A stretch of 64,000 nt of DNA from Anderseniella sp963700735 (GTDB lineage Bacteria > Pseudomonadota > Alphaproteobacteria > Rhizobiales > Aestuariivirgaceae). Below, in pieces: positions 7,759-19,407 of the stretch (within the stretch, counting starts at the first letter, position 1; each line of letters begins with the position of its first letter). The stretch lies in NCBI GenBank assembly GCA_963700735.1, contig CAVOYR010000004.1, positions 248,001-312,000 on the forward strand, given 5' to 3'. The notes below the pieces were generated by a model, which was not told where the DNA came from, did not search any database, and worked only from the letters and a program-made list of their open reading frames with translations. The position numbers and the translations under genes were made by a program.

Positions 7759-8744
7759 CCGATCCGATCCTTGCAGAAGTCACCCGTGGCGGCATCGTCG
7801 AGAGCGTGCATCGCGGCGCCTGGGCCGTGGTCGGGCCGGGCGGCAGGCTGCTGGCGTCTGCCGGCAACATCGATGCGGCCATCTTCCCCCGCTCCGCCGT
7901 CAAGGCGTTCCAGTGCCTGCCCGCGCTCGAGGCCGGCGTAGCCGAGGCCTTTGGCATGGACGACCGCGAGATCGCGCTGGCTGTCGCCTCGCACAATGGC
8001 GAGCAGGCCCACGTCGACACCGCCCGCTCGGCGCTGGCCAAGGCCGATCTGTCCGAGGCCGCCTATGAGTGCGGCGCCCAGTGGCCGTCGCTGGCCAGCT
8101 CGCTGCGCGAGCTTGTGCGCAGTGGCGGCGAGGCGCTGCCCGTGCACAACAACTGTTCCGGCAAGCATGCCTTCATGCTGGCCTTCGCGCGCCAGCTTGG
8201 CGTGGACCCCGAAGGCTATACGAGGCGCGACCACCCGGTGCAGCAGGCCATCGAGAAGGCCTTTGGCGAGATGTGCGGCCACGACCTCGCATCAGCCCCG
8301 TGCGGCATCGATGGCTGTTCGGTGCCGACATGGGCGTTGCCGCTGCGAAACATCGCGCTCGGCTTCCAGCGGCTTGCCTCGGGCGAGGGGCTGGACGAGG
8401 CCCGCGCCGCCGCCTGCCGCCGCATCATCGAGGCCGTGCGCGCCCACCCCTACATGGTGGCGGGCTCCAAACGGTTCTGCACCAGGCTGATGGAGGCCGT
8501 GCCGCGCGCCTTCGTCAAGGTGGGGGCGGAAGGTGTTTATTGCGCCGCCATCCCGCATGCCGGCATCGGCGTCGCCATGAAGGTAGATGACGGCGCCAGC
8601 CGCGGCGTCGAGGTGGCGCTGGCGCGCGTGCTCACCGGGCTTGATTGCTGGACCGACGGCGAGGCCGCCCTGCTGGCGGGCATGACCGTGGAGCCGATGC
8701 ACAACTGGCGCGGCCTGCTGGTCGGCGAGGTGAGGGCGGTTTGA
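7755..8744 (+). CDS. type III (Rhizobium etli-like) L-asparaginase
   Basis: Hydrolyses asparagine to aspartate and ammonia. It belongs to the PF06089 family, unrelated to the E. coli enzymes. All hallmark residues are visible in the 329-aa product: Ser47-x-x-Lys50 in PRSAVK, Ser79 in ASHNGE, and the zinc-site residues Cys134 and Lys137 in NNCSGKH plus Cys188 in CGIDGC. These match the ReAV-type active site. The start overlaps the MFS stop codon, so translation is coupled. The gene ends 7 nt from the convergent beta-helix gene without an obvious terminator. Confidence 0.9.
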   Translation: MTDPILAEVTRGGIVESVHRGAWAVVGPGGRLLASAGNIDAAIFPRSAVKAFQCLPALEAGVAEAFGMDDREIALAVASHNGEQAHVDTARSALAKADLSEAAYECGAQWPSLASSLRELVRSGGEALPVHNNCSGKHAFMLAFARQLGVDPEGYTRRDHPVQQAIEKAFGEMCGHDLASAPCGIDGCSVPTWALPLRNIALGFQRLASGEGLDEARAAACRRIIEAVRAHPYMVAGSKRFCTRLMEAVPRAFVKVGAEGVYCAAIPHAGIGVAMKVDDGASRGVEVALARVLTGLDCWTDGEAALLAGMTVEPMHNWRGLLVGEVRAV

Positions 8745-8751
8745 GTTCGCC

Positions 8752-10086
8752 TCAACTCACCACGTTGCCAGACACGTTCAGCGTGGCGGGCGCCGTTGTG
8801 CCCGCAAGCGCCAGATCCTTCGTCGCCGGCCGGTCATGGTCCATGCCCAGAATGGCGCCGCGCTTCGCGCCCGAGATCAGGTTGTTGGTGATCAGCGCGT
8901 GGCCCGCGCCTGCCGCCACGGACGCGGTTATGCCGATGGCGCAGTTGCGCATTACGTTGCCGGTAGCCGACACGTCGCGCTGATACTTGCCCCACCCCAG
9001 CCAGATGCCGGCGGTGGGCGCATTCTCGATCACGTTGGCCGAGATCACCGTGTCGGCTTCCGCCGCGATGCCGGTGCCGCGCTTGTCCACCGGGTGGTCG
9101 TAGAGGCGCAGGTTGCGCACCAGGTTGCCCTGGCACACGGCAAGCCGCCCGCCCTCGTTGAAGTTGGTGATCGAGATGCCGGTGGCCGCGTCATCCACCA
9201 GGTTGCTGGCAATCACCGATCCTTCCATCGCGAATTCGGAATAGATCGCCACCTCGCCCAGGCGTGTGCAGTTGTTCGACGTGATCTGGATGTTCGAGCC
9301 GGAATTGTTGCGCACCGCCGTGAAGGCGCACGTATCGATGCGGTTGTTCGCCACCTGCACGTTGCCGGCGCGATAGACGTTGATGCCGTTGCCGTTCTGG
9401 CCTTCGCCGCCCGAGCGCGCCTCGATCTTCTCGATGCGGTTGCCGGTGATGATGCTGCCGTCTTCCAGCTTGTCCGGCTGCCAGATCAGGATGCCGTTGT
9501 CGCCCATGCCGGTGACGAGGTTGCCGTCGATGCGCAGGCCCCGCGCACCCATGCTGAACACGCCTGCCTGCACGCAGGTGTCGATGGTCGACGCGCTGAT
9601 GCTGCCCGAACAGTTCGTCAGGCTGATGCCGTTGGCCCCGCCATTGGTGACGAGGCAGTTGAGGATGGTCAGGTCGCGCACCGACGTCGCCGTAACCAGC
9701 GCAGCTGATGACGGGCGCAACTGCCCGTCGATTACCAGCCCGTCCAGCCGCACGCCCGAGGTGCCCTTGATGTCCAGCACCGGCTCCGGTCCGGACTGCA
9801 CCAGCCGCGTCTGGCCCGGCACGCCCATCATCACGAGCGGTGACGTGATACGCATGCCCGACGCGATGTAGAGACCCGGCTCCAGCAGCAGGTACCCGCC
9901 GCGCCGCGCGGCCTCATCGATCGCCTGTTGCAACACGCGCGACTGGTCGAGTGCGGCGTTCGCCACCACGCCAAGCGCCCGCGCATTGAGCATGCCGCCA
10001 CCTGCTGCCGCCTCTGCCGGACCAATGGCAAGCGCAGCGCCGGCGAGCCCTGCGGCTGCAAAAATCGAGCGTCTGTTCATGTCCAT
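8752..10086 (-). CDS. Tat-exported right-handed beta-helix protein (TIGR03808-like)
   Basis: A 444-aa protein starting MDMNRRSIF, a twin-arginine signal followed by a hydrophobic stretch and an AEA cleavage site near residue 25. The rest is a series of parallel beta-helix repeats with many N-G/N-N turns (for example VTGMGDNGILIW and IENAPTAGIWLGWG), the architecture of pectate-lyase-like proteins. It matches the rhizobial family of twin-arginine-translocated repeat proteins of unknown role. Polysaccharide binding or lysis is typical of the fold but no catalytic set is obvious. The start at 10086 is preferred over a longer frame because the Tat motif then sits at the N-terminus. Confidence 0.8.
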   Translation of the reverse strand: MDMNRRSIFAAAGLAGAALAIGPAEAAAGGGMLNARALGVVANAALDQSRVLQQAIDEAARRGGYLLLEPGLYIASGMRITSPLVMMGVPGQTRLVQSGPEPVLDIKGTSGVRLDGLVIDGQLRPSSAALVTATSVRDLTILNCLVTNGGANGISLTNCSGSISASTIDTCVQAGVFSMGARGLRIDGNLVTGMGDNGILIWQPDKLEDGSIITGNRIEKIEARSGGEGQNGNGINVYRAGNVQVANNRIDTCAFTAVRNNSGSNIQITSNNCTRLGEVAIYSEFAMEGSVIASNLVDDAATGISITNFNEGGRLAVCQGNLVRNLRLYDHPVDKRGTGIAAEADTVISANVIENAPTAGIWLGWGKYQRDVSATGNVMRNCAIGITASVAAGAGHALITNNLISGAKRGAILGMDHDRPATKDLALAGTTAPATLNVSGNVVS

Positions 10087-10224
10087 AACGGCACGACATT
10101 CCGTTAACAGGTGAGAGTTCTCATGCCTGGGACGCAAGTATCATGCCGTGCACGCCGATGGCGGCATCATTGGCGCTTTTCGGACCGGAAATGACGCTGC
10201 AAGTGGGTTTGACGGGGGCAAAAG

Positions 10225-10242
10225 CTGTCATCATCATGACAG
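10225..10242. promoter_or_regulatory. palindrome upstream of the Rieske oxygenase gene
   Basis: A perfect 7-bp inverted repeat CTGTCAT/ATGACAG with a 4-nt spacer, 27 nt before the preferred oxygenase start. It could be an operator; no linked regulator gene is present. Confidence 0.35.
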
Positions 10243-10268
10243 TCACCTCTCTGGCAAGGCACCCTCAA

Positions 10269-11420
10269 ATGGCTGTTCTCACACGCGAAATGCTGCAATC
10301 CGTCATGCGCCCGGTGGAAACCGCGACCGGCCTGCCGAATGCCTTCTACACCGATCCCGACATCCACGAGGCCGAGAAGCGGGTGCTGTTTGCCTCCACC
10401 TGGGCGTGCATGGGCTTCGCCAAGGACGTAGCCGCGCCGGGCGATGCCAACCCGGTCACCTTCCTCGGCCAGCCGCTGCTGATGGTGCGCGGAAATGACA
10501 ATGAAATCAGGGTGTTCCAGAACGTCTGCCGGCATCGCGGCATGATCCTGGTGTCGGAGAAGACCACCCTGCGCTCGACCATCCGCTGCCCCTATCACTC
10601 GTGGTGCTACAACTTTGACGGGTCATTGCGCACCACCCCGCATGTCGGCGGTCCGGGCAACAACCTGCACGACTGTATCAAGCGGGAAGAACTTGGCCTG
10701 TTGGAAGTCCGCAGCCATGTGTTCATGGGCATGGTGTTTGTAAACCTTGACGGAAACGCCCCGGCATTCGAGGTTCACGCGGCAAAACTGCTAGGTCAGT
10801 GGCAGGAGTTTGTTGACCGGCCCCTGTTTCATGGCGGAGAGGATTCGTCGTTTACCCTCGAGGTGAAATGCAACTGGAAGCTGGCGGTGGAGAATTACTG
10901 CGAAAGCTACCACCTGCCATGGGTTCACCCGGGCCTGAATTCGTATTCGCGGCTGGAAGACCACTACAACATTGTCGAGCCCGGCGCTTATTCTGGCCAG
11001 GGAACGGTGGTCTACAATCCCAAGCTGGATGAGACCCGCTCGTTTGCCAACTTCAGCGGTCTGAGCGGCAAGTGGGACACCGGCGCGGAGTACGTCTCAC
11101 TCTATCCCAACGTGCTGCTCGGCGTGCACCGGGACCATACGTTCGCGATCATGCTCGACCCGCAGGGCCATGACCAAACCATTGAACGCATTGAGATTTT
11201 CTACACCAGCGAGCAGATGTGCGAGCCCGGCATGGCCGACCTGCGCGAGAAGAACGCGAAGATGTGGAAGGACGTGTTCATCGAGGACATCTTCGTCGTC
11301 GAGGGCATGCAGAAAGGCCGCTCGGCCTCGATGTATGATGGCGGCAAGTTCTCCCCGGTCATGGACCCGCCAACCCATTGTTTTCATGAGTGGGTGGCAA
11401 ACCGGTTCGCCAGCACATGA
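10269..11420 (+). CDS. Rieske non-heme iron oxygenase, alpha subunit (GbcA-like)
   Basis: A 383-aa ring-hydroxylating-type oxygenase. The Rieske [2Fe-2S] ligands are Cys87/His89 (CRH) and Cys107/His110 (CPYH). The mononuclear iron motif is ENYCESYHLPWVH with His215 and His220. The C-terminal EDIFVVEGMQKG resembles the glycine betaine or carnitine monooxygenase branch rather than aromatic dioxygenases, so a quaternary amine substrate is likely. With sarcosine oxidase genes at 62-64 kb this would suit betaine catabolism, but that link is inference. In-frame starts at 10143 and 10237 exist; 10269 is chosen on homology-like length and a weak AAGG upstream. The reductase partner is not in the window. 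Confidence 0.85.
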   Translation: MAVLTREMLQSVMRPVETATGLPNAFYTDPDIHEAEKRVLFASTWACMGFAKDVAAPGDANPVTFLGQPLLMVRGNDNEIRVFQNVCRHRGMILVSEKTTLRSTIRCPYHSWCYNFDGSLRTTPHVGGPGNNLHDCIKREELGLLEVRSHVFMGMVFVNLDGNAPAFEVHAAKLLGQWQEFVDRPLFHGGEDSSFTLEVKCNWKLAVENYCESYHLPWVHPGLNSYSRLEDHYNIVEPGAYSGQGTVVYNPKLDETRSFANFSGLSGKWDTGAEYVSLYPNVLLGVHRDHTFAIMLDPQGHDQTIERIEIFYTSEQMCEPGMADLREKNAKMWKDVFIEDIFVVEGMQKGRSASMYDGGKFSPVMDPPTHCFHEWVANRFAST

Positions 11421-11650
11421 GCGGCGAAACGGCGCTCCAGCAGGCCATGCTGGAGGCCCACAACGCCAATGATGTGGTTGAACTTGCAGCACTTTATCAG
11501 CGCGCCGGCGTGCAGCGCGAGGCGGCAGGCGACATCGATGCCGCCTGCTTCTTCTATACCCACGCTTATGTCTATGCGCTGGATTCAGGCGAGGATGGCA
11601 TCGCCGCTGAGGCGCGCGGGCAATTGAAACTGCACGGCCGCGAGCGATAA
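11417..11650 (+). CDS. small TPR-like hypothetical protein
   Basis: A 77-aa alpha-helical protein whose ATG overlaps the oxygenase stop (ATGA), so it is probably translated with it. The alternation of small residues and aromatics (ALYQRAG, AACFFYTHAYVYAL) looks like a pair of TPR-type helices. No catalytic motif is visible. It may act as an adaptor or assembly factor for the oxygenase; this is a guess from coupling. Confidence 0.65.
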   Translation: MSGETALQQAMLEAHNANDVVELAALYQRAGVQREAAGDIDAACFFYTHAYVYALDSGEDGIAAEARGQLKLHGRER

Positions 11651-11741
11651 GAATCCTTGCCATCCTTGCGGCAGATCAAGTCGCAATTGCGCAAAGTGTG
11701 CAGGAATGTCGCATATCTGGATGAAACAGAAGGCGACTCTC

Positions 11742-11933
11742 ATGAACAAGCTGCCGGTCCTAATCTATGTCATCGCGATGCCTGTCATCACCGGGTTCCT
11801 TGTCACCGGTGTGCTGACCCAGCGCAACTTCCAGTCAAGCTGGCTGATCTACGCCGCCGTGGCAGGCGCACTGCTGGCCATTCCGGTCGCGATGTACGTG
11901 AGCCGCCAGATGCGGCGCAGCCAGAACCGCTGA
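11742..11933 (+). CDS. small two-helix membrane protein
   Basis: A 63-aa protein with two hydrophobic helices (about residues 4-25 and 31-52) and a basic tail SRQMRRSQNR that should face the cytoplasm. A longer frame starts at 11706, but AAGG lies about 9 nt before the ATG at 11742. Function unknown. It ends 8 nt from the convergent methylmalonyl-CoA mutase gene. Confidence 0.6.
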   Translation: MNKLPVLIYVIAMPVITGFLVTGVLTQRNFQSSWLIYAAVAGALLAIPVAMYVSRQMRRSQNR

Positions 11934-11940
11934 AACGGCC

Positions 11941-14096
<2,156 letters not shown>

Positions 14097-14100
<4 letters not shown>

Positions 14101-15968
14101 TGCCCAACCTCCGCCCCTGCGACGCCCGACTGCCTGTGAAGGCGCGAGAGAAGTTCGATCACGTCCTGCCCAGCATACACGAACTCGCTGACACCTGCCT
14201 CACGCAACAGGTCTTCGATGTTGCCGGGCCGGCCTGCCAGCATGACGTGGCCGACGCCCAGCTCTGCCAGTGTCTGGGCGGTTGCTTCCGCCTCGGTGGC
14301 GTAGATCGCGTCCGACGAGCAGATGCAGGCAACGGCAAGGCCGCTGGCCTGGAACTCATCCATCGGCCCGGTGACAGCTTCGATGCCGCCTGACGCCAGC
14401 AGGTTCACCATCCAGGTGGCGCGCACGGTGTAGTCGGCGGGCGTGCCGAGGGTGACCAGAAACACTTTCGGGCGCGCGCCGGTGGCGGCCTGGTGGGCGT
14501 CGGCTGCATCGCGCAAGCGCTCGAATGGCTCGGCGAGGCGATGCAGGCCCAATGGCTCGCAGGTGATCATGTCGGCTTTCCACGGCGATCCGGTGGCCCA
14601 GTCCTCCGGCACCTGCATCGATACGGTGCGAACAGGCGGCTGGTTGAGGTTCGGAAACTCGGAGACGCCGGTGAGCGCAATCTTGCGCCGGGCGATGTCC
14701 TTGTCGCGTTGCGCCCGTGTGGCCGCGATGAGGGCCTGCGGCTTGCCGGTTTGCAGGTAAGCCATCATGCCCCCTTCGCGCTCGACCGACTGGAACAGGG
14801 TCCACGCTTCGCGCGCCAGTTCACCGGTCAGCGCTTCCACGTAGCCGGAGCCAGCGGCTGCATCCTCCACCCGGCCAAGCCGGCTTTCCTCAAGCAGCAG
14901 CGACTGGATATTGCGCGCCATGCGCCGGGCCATCGCATCGGGCAGGCCGAGCGCGTGGGTGAAGGGCAGCACGGTCACGCTGTCTGCCCCGCCGACCCCT
15001 GCGGCAAACGCGGCAGACGTCGAGCGCAGCAGGTTCACGTGCGGATCGCGGCGGCTCATCATGCGCTGGGCGGTTTCCACGTGCAAGGTAAGCGGCGTTG
15101 CTTCAAGGCCGGATGCCTGCAGCAGCCGCGCCCACAGCAGCCGTGCCGCGCGCAGCTTGGCCATGGTGAGGAACTGGTCGGCATCTGCGCTGAGCAGCAT
15201 CGAGGTTTGCGGTGCGCTGTCAGCGGGGTCGATGCCGGCATCTTCCAGCATGCGGAGATAGTCGACCGCCGTGGCCAGCGCGAAGGCAAGCTCCTGTGCT
15301 TCCGAGGCACCGGCACCATGGTAGACGCGGGCATCGGCGCAGAACACGCCGCCAACGTGATCCATATTCCGGGCACGGGTGAACATGTCGCCGGTGCGGC
15401 TTGTCAACTCCACCCGGTTGACGATGGTGCCGTTGAGCGCCAGCGCCCCCAGCGGATCAAGGCCGAGGTCCAGCCGGCAGCGCGACAGGTCCAGCAGGCG
15501 GCGCTTGTATTCATCCAGCACCAGCAACGCGAGGTCGCGCCCGTTGCGGCCGCCATCCAGCCGCAGCGAGATGAAGTCCAGCTCGACACCCTCGAACAGC
15601 TGCTCGACGGAGCGCGCGTCGCGAACGGCCACCCCGTGCGCACCGGTACTGACGCTGCCCGGCAGCACCAGCGACACGCCGCTGGCACCGTTTTCAAGGT
15701 CGCGCAGCATCTGCTGGTTGGCTTGCGGGATTTCCGGCATGTCGGCGCGCTGGGTCAGCGTCCAGAACTCGGGCGACGTGCGTTCAGCGCCGGAGGGAAC
15801 GGGCGGTGCATCCGTCGCGGGCGGATAGACCGGTTCGATGACGATGCCGTCTGCGGTCTTCGAGCGAAGGCTGTCGAACGGCCGGCCCTTGAGACTGGCA
15901 ACCACCATCGCGCGCCATTGCGCCTGGTCAATGGTTGCAAGGTCTTCTGTCAGGTCCAGTCCGGTCAT
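14097..15968 (-). CDS. mutA: methylmalonyl-CoA mutase small subunit
   Basis: Non-catalytic partner of the heterodimeric mutase, 623 aa. It has the same barrel plus Rossmann-like layout as the large subunit, but the C-terminal half lacks the DxHxxG cobalamin motif, as expected for MutA. It lies immediately upstream of mutB with a 4-nt overlap. The next gene upstream on the same strand, at 16066, is 97 nt away and probably separate. Confidence 0.93.
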
Positions 15969-16065
15969 GTTTGGTCAACCCGCTCGCATGTTGCGTTGCA
16001 AAACGTGATAGCGCAGCCCGGCCACAACGGCAAACCGGCTTTGGTCGAATGGTTGGCGCTTGCGA

Positions 16066-16455
16066 CTACAGGTAGCTCGACAGGCCGGGGATCGAACTTG
16101 CGACATCGCGCACGAGCTCCTTGCCGGCCTTCTCTTCGGCATAGCCCATCGTTTCCTTGCCGAGGGTCTTGACCTGGTCCATTTTCAGCCCGGCCGACTG
16201 CAGCTTGGTGATGGCCACCAGCGGCCCGCCCATCATGCCGCCACCCAGCATGTTCAGCATGCCGCCGCGCCTGCCGCCATCGCCGCCATGTTGGGCGGCA
16301 AGCTCGCTGGCACCGGGAACCGCAGCAAACAGTTGCTCGACCTTGGCCTTGTCGCCTTGCGACCTGACCAGCGACAGCATGATGCCGATGCCCTTCTCTG
16401 CGGTCTCGGGCGATAGGCCGGTGCTGGCCACCACGCGGTCGATCAATTCTTGCAT
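16066..16455 (-). CDS. DUF2267/DUF2780-like protein
   Basis: A 129-aa protein starting MQELIDRVVASTGLSPETAEKGIG, then a Gly/Met-rich linker (about residues 57-78) and a second helical half ending SSIPGLSSYL. The arrangement, two short helical modules around a glycine-rich hinge, matches small proteins annotated DUF2267 or DUF2780 in Rhizobiales; I cannot choose between them by eye. Function unknown. The stretch upstream contains GAAAC and CGTT but only 14 nt apart, so an EcfG promoter is not claimed. Confidence 0.7.
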   Translation of the reverse strand: MQELIDRVVASTGLSPETAEKGIGIMLSLVRSQGDKAKVEQLFAAVPGASELAAQHGGDGGRRGGMLNMLGGGMMGGPLVAITKLQSAGLKMDQVKTLGKETMGYAEEKAGKELVRDVASSIPGLSSYL

Positions 16456-16560
16456 CTTTGTACTCCGTGAAACGCGTGAGAGCTCTAGGTTTCGCGCGCG
16501 CTAATGTTGTATAGCATGTGCCCCGGCAGCAACACCGATTTGGCAGGCAAGGCAACAGAT

Positions 16561-18063
16561 ATGAGCGAAGGCACCATTTTTCTAGGCAAGAGCACCAAGC
16601 GCGAAGAGCTTTACCTGAAGCTGGCAAACCGGCACGGGCTTGTCACGGGCGCAACCGGTACCGGCAAGACGGTGACCTTGCAGATCCTCGCCGAAGGCTT
16701 CTCGGCAGCCGGCGTGCCGGTGTTTGCCGCCGACATCAAGGGCGACCTGTCGGGCGTGTCTCGTGAAGGTCAGCCGAAGGATTTCCTGCTCAAGCGTGCC
16801 AAGACGATCGGCTTTGACGACTATGGCTTCGAGGCGTTCCCGACCATCTTCTGGGACCTGTTCGGCAAGCAGGGTCACCCGATCCGCACCACCATTTCGG
16901 AAATGGGCCCGCTGCTGATTTCGCGGCTGATGGGCCTGACCGAGGCGCAGGAAGGCGCACTCAACATTGCCTTCCGCATTGCCGACGAGGAAGGCATGCT
17001 GCTGCTCGACCTCAAGGACCTGCGCGCCATGCTGTCTGACCTGGCCGACCGTGGCGCCTCGCTGTCGACCGACTATGGCAATGTCGACAGGCGCACCATT
17101 GGCGCCATCCAGCGCCGGCTGATCGTGCTGGAGCAGCAGGGCGGCGAGAACTTCTTCGGTGAACCTGCGCTCGACATCAACGACCTGATGCGCACCACCC
17201 GTGACGGCCGCGGCTACATCAACATCCTGGCTGCCGACGAACTGATGCAGTCGCCGCAGCTCTATGCAACGTTCCTGCTGTGGCTGATGTCGGAGCTGTT
17301 CGAGGAACTGCCTGAAGTGGGCGACCCGGAAAAGCCGAAGCTGGTGTTCTTCTTCGACGAGGCGCACCTGCTGTTCAACGAGGCCCCGCCCAGCCTGCTG
17401 ACCAAGGTCGAGCAGGTGGTGCGCCTGATCCGGTCGAAGGGTGTGGGCGTCTATTTTGTCACGCAGAACCCGCTCGACGTGCCGGACACCGTGCTGGCGC
17501 AGCTTGGCAACCGCGTGCAGCATGCGCTGCGCGCCTTCACCCCGCGCGACCAGAAGGCGGTCAAGGCGGCGGCGACCACGTTCCGCCAGAACCCGGCTTT
17601 CGACACCGAGGAGGCCATCACGCAGCTGGGTGTCGGCGAGGCGCTGATCTCGGTGCTCGATCCCAAGGGCATCCCGACCATGGTCGAGCGCACCCTGGTC
17701 CGCCCGCCATCGGGCCAGCTTGGCCCGGTGATGCCGGCTGAACGCGCGCAGTCGATCCAGAACAGCCCGGTGTTCGGCTTGTACGATGAATCAGTGGACC
17801 GCGAGTTCGCCTACGAACTGCTGCAGAAGAAGGGCGAAAAGATTGCCCAGCAGCAGGCTGATCTTGCAGAGCAGGAGGCCGAGGCCAAGGCAGCCAAGAA
17901 AGCCGCTACCCCCACCAGGAGCCCGCGCCAGGCAGACTCGGCGACGGACCGCTTCGTCAAGAACGTCGCCAGCAGCGTGGGCCGCCAGCTAGGCACGGTG
18001 ATCGTGCGCAATATTTCAAACAGCCTGATCCGCGGCGTGCTTGGCGGGCTGCTGAAGCGCTAG
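16561..18063 (+). CDS. HerA-like ATPase, DUF853 family
   Basis: A 500-aa P-loop ATPase of the HerA/FtsK superfamily. Walker A is GATGTGKT (residues 30-37), Walker B is LVFFFDEAH with Asp266-Glu267, and the arginine-finger region follows in the C-terminal half. The C-terminus has an Ala/Glu/Lys-rich coiled coil (about 430-455) and a basic tail. Family members are annotated as DNA-binding ATPases of uncertain role, proposed in DNA translocation or repair. A longer frame begins at 16504; the ATG at 16561 with AAGG nearby gives the conserved opening EGTIFLGKS. It converges on the ribB gene. Confidence 0.88.
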   Translation: MSEGTIFLGKSTKREELYLKLANRHGLVTGATGTGKTVTLQILAEGFSAAGVPVFAADIKGDLSGVSREGQPKDFLLKRAKTIGFDDYGFEAFPTIFWDLFGKQGHPIRTTISEMGPLLISRLMGLTEAQEGALNIAFRIADEEGMLLLDLKDLRAMLSDLADRGASLSTDYGNVDRRTIGAIQRRLIVLEQQGGENFFGEPALDINDLMRTTRDGRGYINILAADELMQSPQLYATFLLWLMSELFEELPEVGDPEKPKLVFFFDEAHLLFNEAPPSLLTKVEQVVRLIRSKGVGVYFVTQNPLDVPDTVLAQLGNRVQHALRAFTPRDQKAVKAAATTFRQNPAFDTEEAITQLGVGEALISVLDPKGIPTMVERTLVRPPSGQLGPVMPAERAQSIQNSPVFGLYDESVDREFAYELLQKKGEKIAQQQADLAEQEAEAKAAKKAATPTRSPRQADSATDRFVKNVASSVGRQLGTVIVRNISNSLIRGVLGGLLKR

Positions 18064-18091
18064 TTCCCCGAGGCCGGGGGGGCGATGGAGA

Positions 18092-19399
18092 TCACTCGCC
18101 CAGCAGGATGGTGTCGCTGATTTCCACGCCGAAGCCGGACAGGCCAACATAATGGCGTGACCGGCTGGCGATCTGGCGGATCGACTTGACCGACAGGTCG
18201 CGCAGGATCTGTGCGCCAAGCCCCACGTCGCGCCAGGTTTCCTCGCGCGCCCGCGCCGAGCGGGTGTTCTCGTCGCTGGCGGCGGGCTGGGTGTTGAGGC
18301 GCGAGGCCGGTACGCCGGCGGTGCCTTCGCGCAGGTACACCAGGATGCCACAGCCTTCCTTGCGAAAGATTTCGTAGACCTTGTTCAGTGTCTCGCGGTT
18401 GCCCAGGACGTCCTCGACCAGGTCCTGCCGGTGCAGGCGCACCGGAATGTTCTGGCCCGAGGAGATGTCGCCATAGACCAGCGCCAGGTGCTGGACCGGG
18501 TCGAAGTGGGTCGAATAGGCGATACCGTTGGCGGTGCCGGCCGGTGTCTCCACGGTGAACTCGCCGTCGCGCTCGACCAGCCGCTCGCGCTGCTGGCGGT
18601 AGGCGATCAGGTCTGCCACCGAGATGATCCGCAGGCCATGCTCGCGTGCAAACGCCATCACCTGCGCGCCACGCTTGACGGTGCCGTCGTCGTTGACCAG
18701 TTCGCAGATCACCCCGACCGGCGGTTCGCCCGCCAGCCGGGCCAGGTCCACGGCGGCCTCGGTGTGGCCGGAGCGCATCAGCACCCCGCCACGCTTGGCG
18801 ATCAGGGGGAACACGTGGCCCGGGCGCACGAAGTCTTCGGCATGCACATTGGCATTGGCCAGCGCATGCACGGTGGCGCAACGTTCCTTTGCCGAGATGC
18901 CGGTGGTGAGGCCTTCCTTGTAGTCGATCGACACGGTGAACGCGGTGCCCAAGGGTGCATCGTTGTCCGACACCATCGGGTCGAGCTTCAACCGCCGTGC
19001 ATCCTCGCGGGTCATCGGCGCACACACGATGCCGGAGCCGTGCCGCACCATCATGGCCATCTGCTCGGTGGTCACCTTCGAGGCGGCGGCAATCAGGTCG
19101 CCTTCGTTCTCGCGGTCGTCATCATCCACCACGACGACCATCTCGCCGGCCTTGATGGCGGCAATGGCGCTGGCCACGGTATCGAGTTCGCTGGTCATGG
19201 GATCGTGTCCTTTCAGCCCGACCGACAGGTCCTGCGGGCGCACCTTGCCGCCGCTGAGACTGCCGATCCTGAGGGCAAGTTCGAATGAGGGTGTGTCACC
19301 GGCCAGGAGCTGCGAGATGCGGCCCGGCGAAATGCCCAGTGCCCGGGCCACCTCCGCCTTGCTCATGCCTGCCTGCTTTAGCCAGTCGACGAGTTTCAT
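18092..19399 (-). CDS. ribB: HTH-RibB fusion with degenerate GTP cyclohydrolase II domain
   Basis: A 435-aa protein. Residues 1-67 form an XRE/Cro-like helix-turn-helix (MSKAEVARALGISPGRISQLL, about 12-32). Residues 68-285 are a complete 3,4-dihydroxy-2-butanone 4-phosphate synthase, making the riboflavin precursor from ribulose 5-phosphate: it has DDDDRENEGDL at 92-102 and the GHTEAAVDL motif. The remaining ~150 residues follow the RibA fold but lack the CX10CXC zinc cysteines, so cyclohydrolase activity is unlikely. The fused start at 19399 has AAAGG 8 nt upstream; the classical RibB start would be Met68, and no ribosome-binding site was looked for there beyond that. A palindrome sits just ahead of the start, suggesting self-control. 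It lies 108 nt downstream of the ABC operon on the same strand. Confidence 0.87.
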   Translation of the reverse strand: MKLVDWLKQAGMSKAEVARALGISPGRISQLLAGDTPSFELALRIGSLSGGKVRPQDLSVGLKGHDPMTSELDTVASAIAAIKAGEMVVVVDDDDRENEGDLIAAASKVTTEQMAMMVRHGSGIVCAPMTREDARRLKLDPMVSDNDAPLGTAFTVSIDYKEGLTTGISAKERCATVHALANANVHAEDFVRPGHVFPLIAKRGGVLMRSGHTEAAVDLARLAGEPPVGVICELVNDDGTVKRGAQVMAFAREHGLRIISVADLIAYRQQRERLVERDGEFTVETPAGTANGIAYSTHFDPVQHLALVYGDISSGQNIPVRLHRQDLVEDVLGNRETLNKVYEIFRKEGCGILVYLREGTAGVPASRLNTQPAASDENTRSARAREETWRDVGLGAQILRDLSVKSIRQIASRSRHYVGLSGFGVEISDTILLGE

Positions 19400-19407
19400 G
19401 GCGCGCA

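Noticed and set aside
14493..16172. 559-codon plus-strand frame opposite mutA
   Set aside because: Shadow of mutA; rich in Arg/His/Gln with no domain, and mutA is unambiguous on the other strand.
16456..16503. EcfG promoter before the DUF2267-like gene
   Set aside because: GAAAC and CGTT are present but only 14 nt apart.
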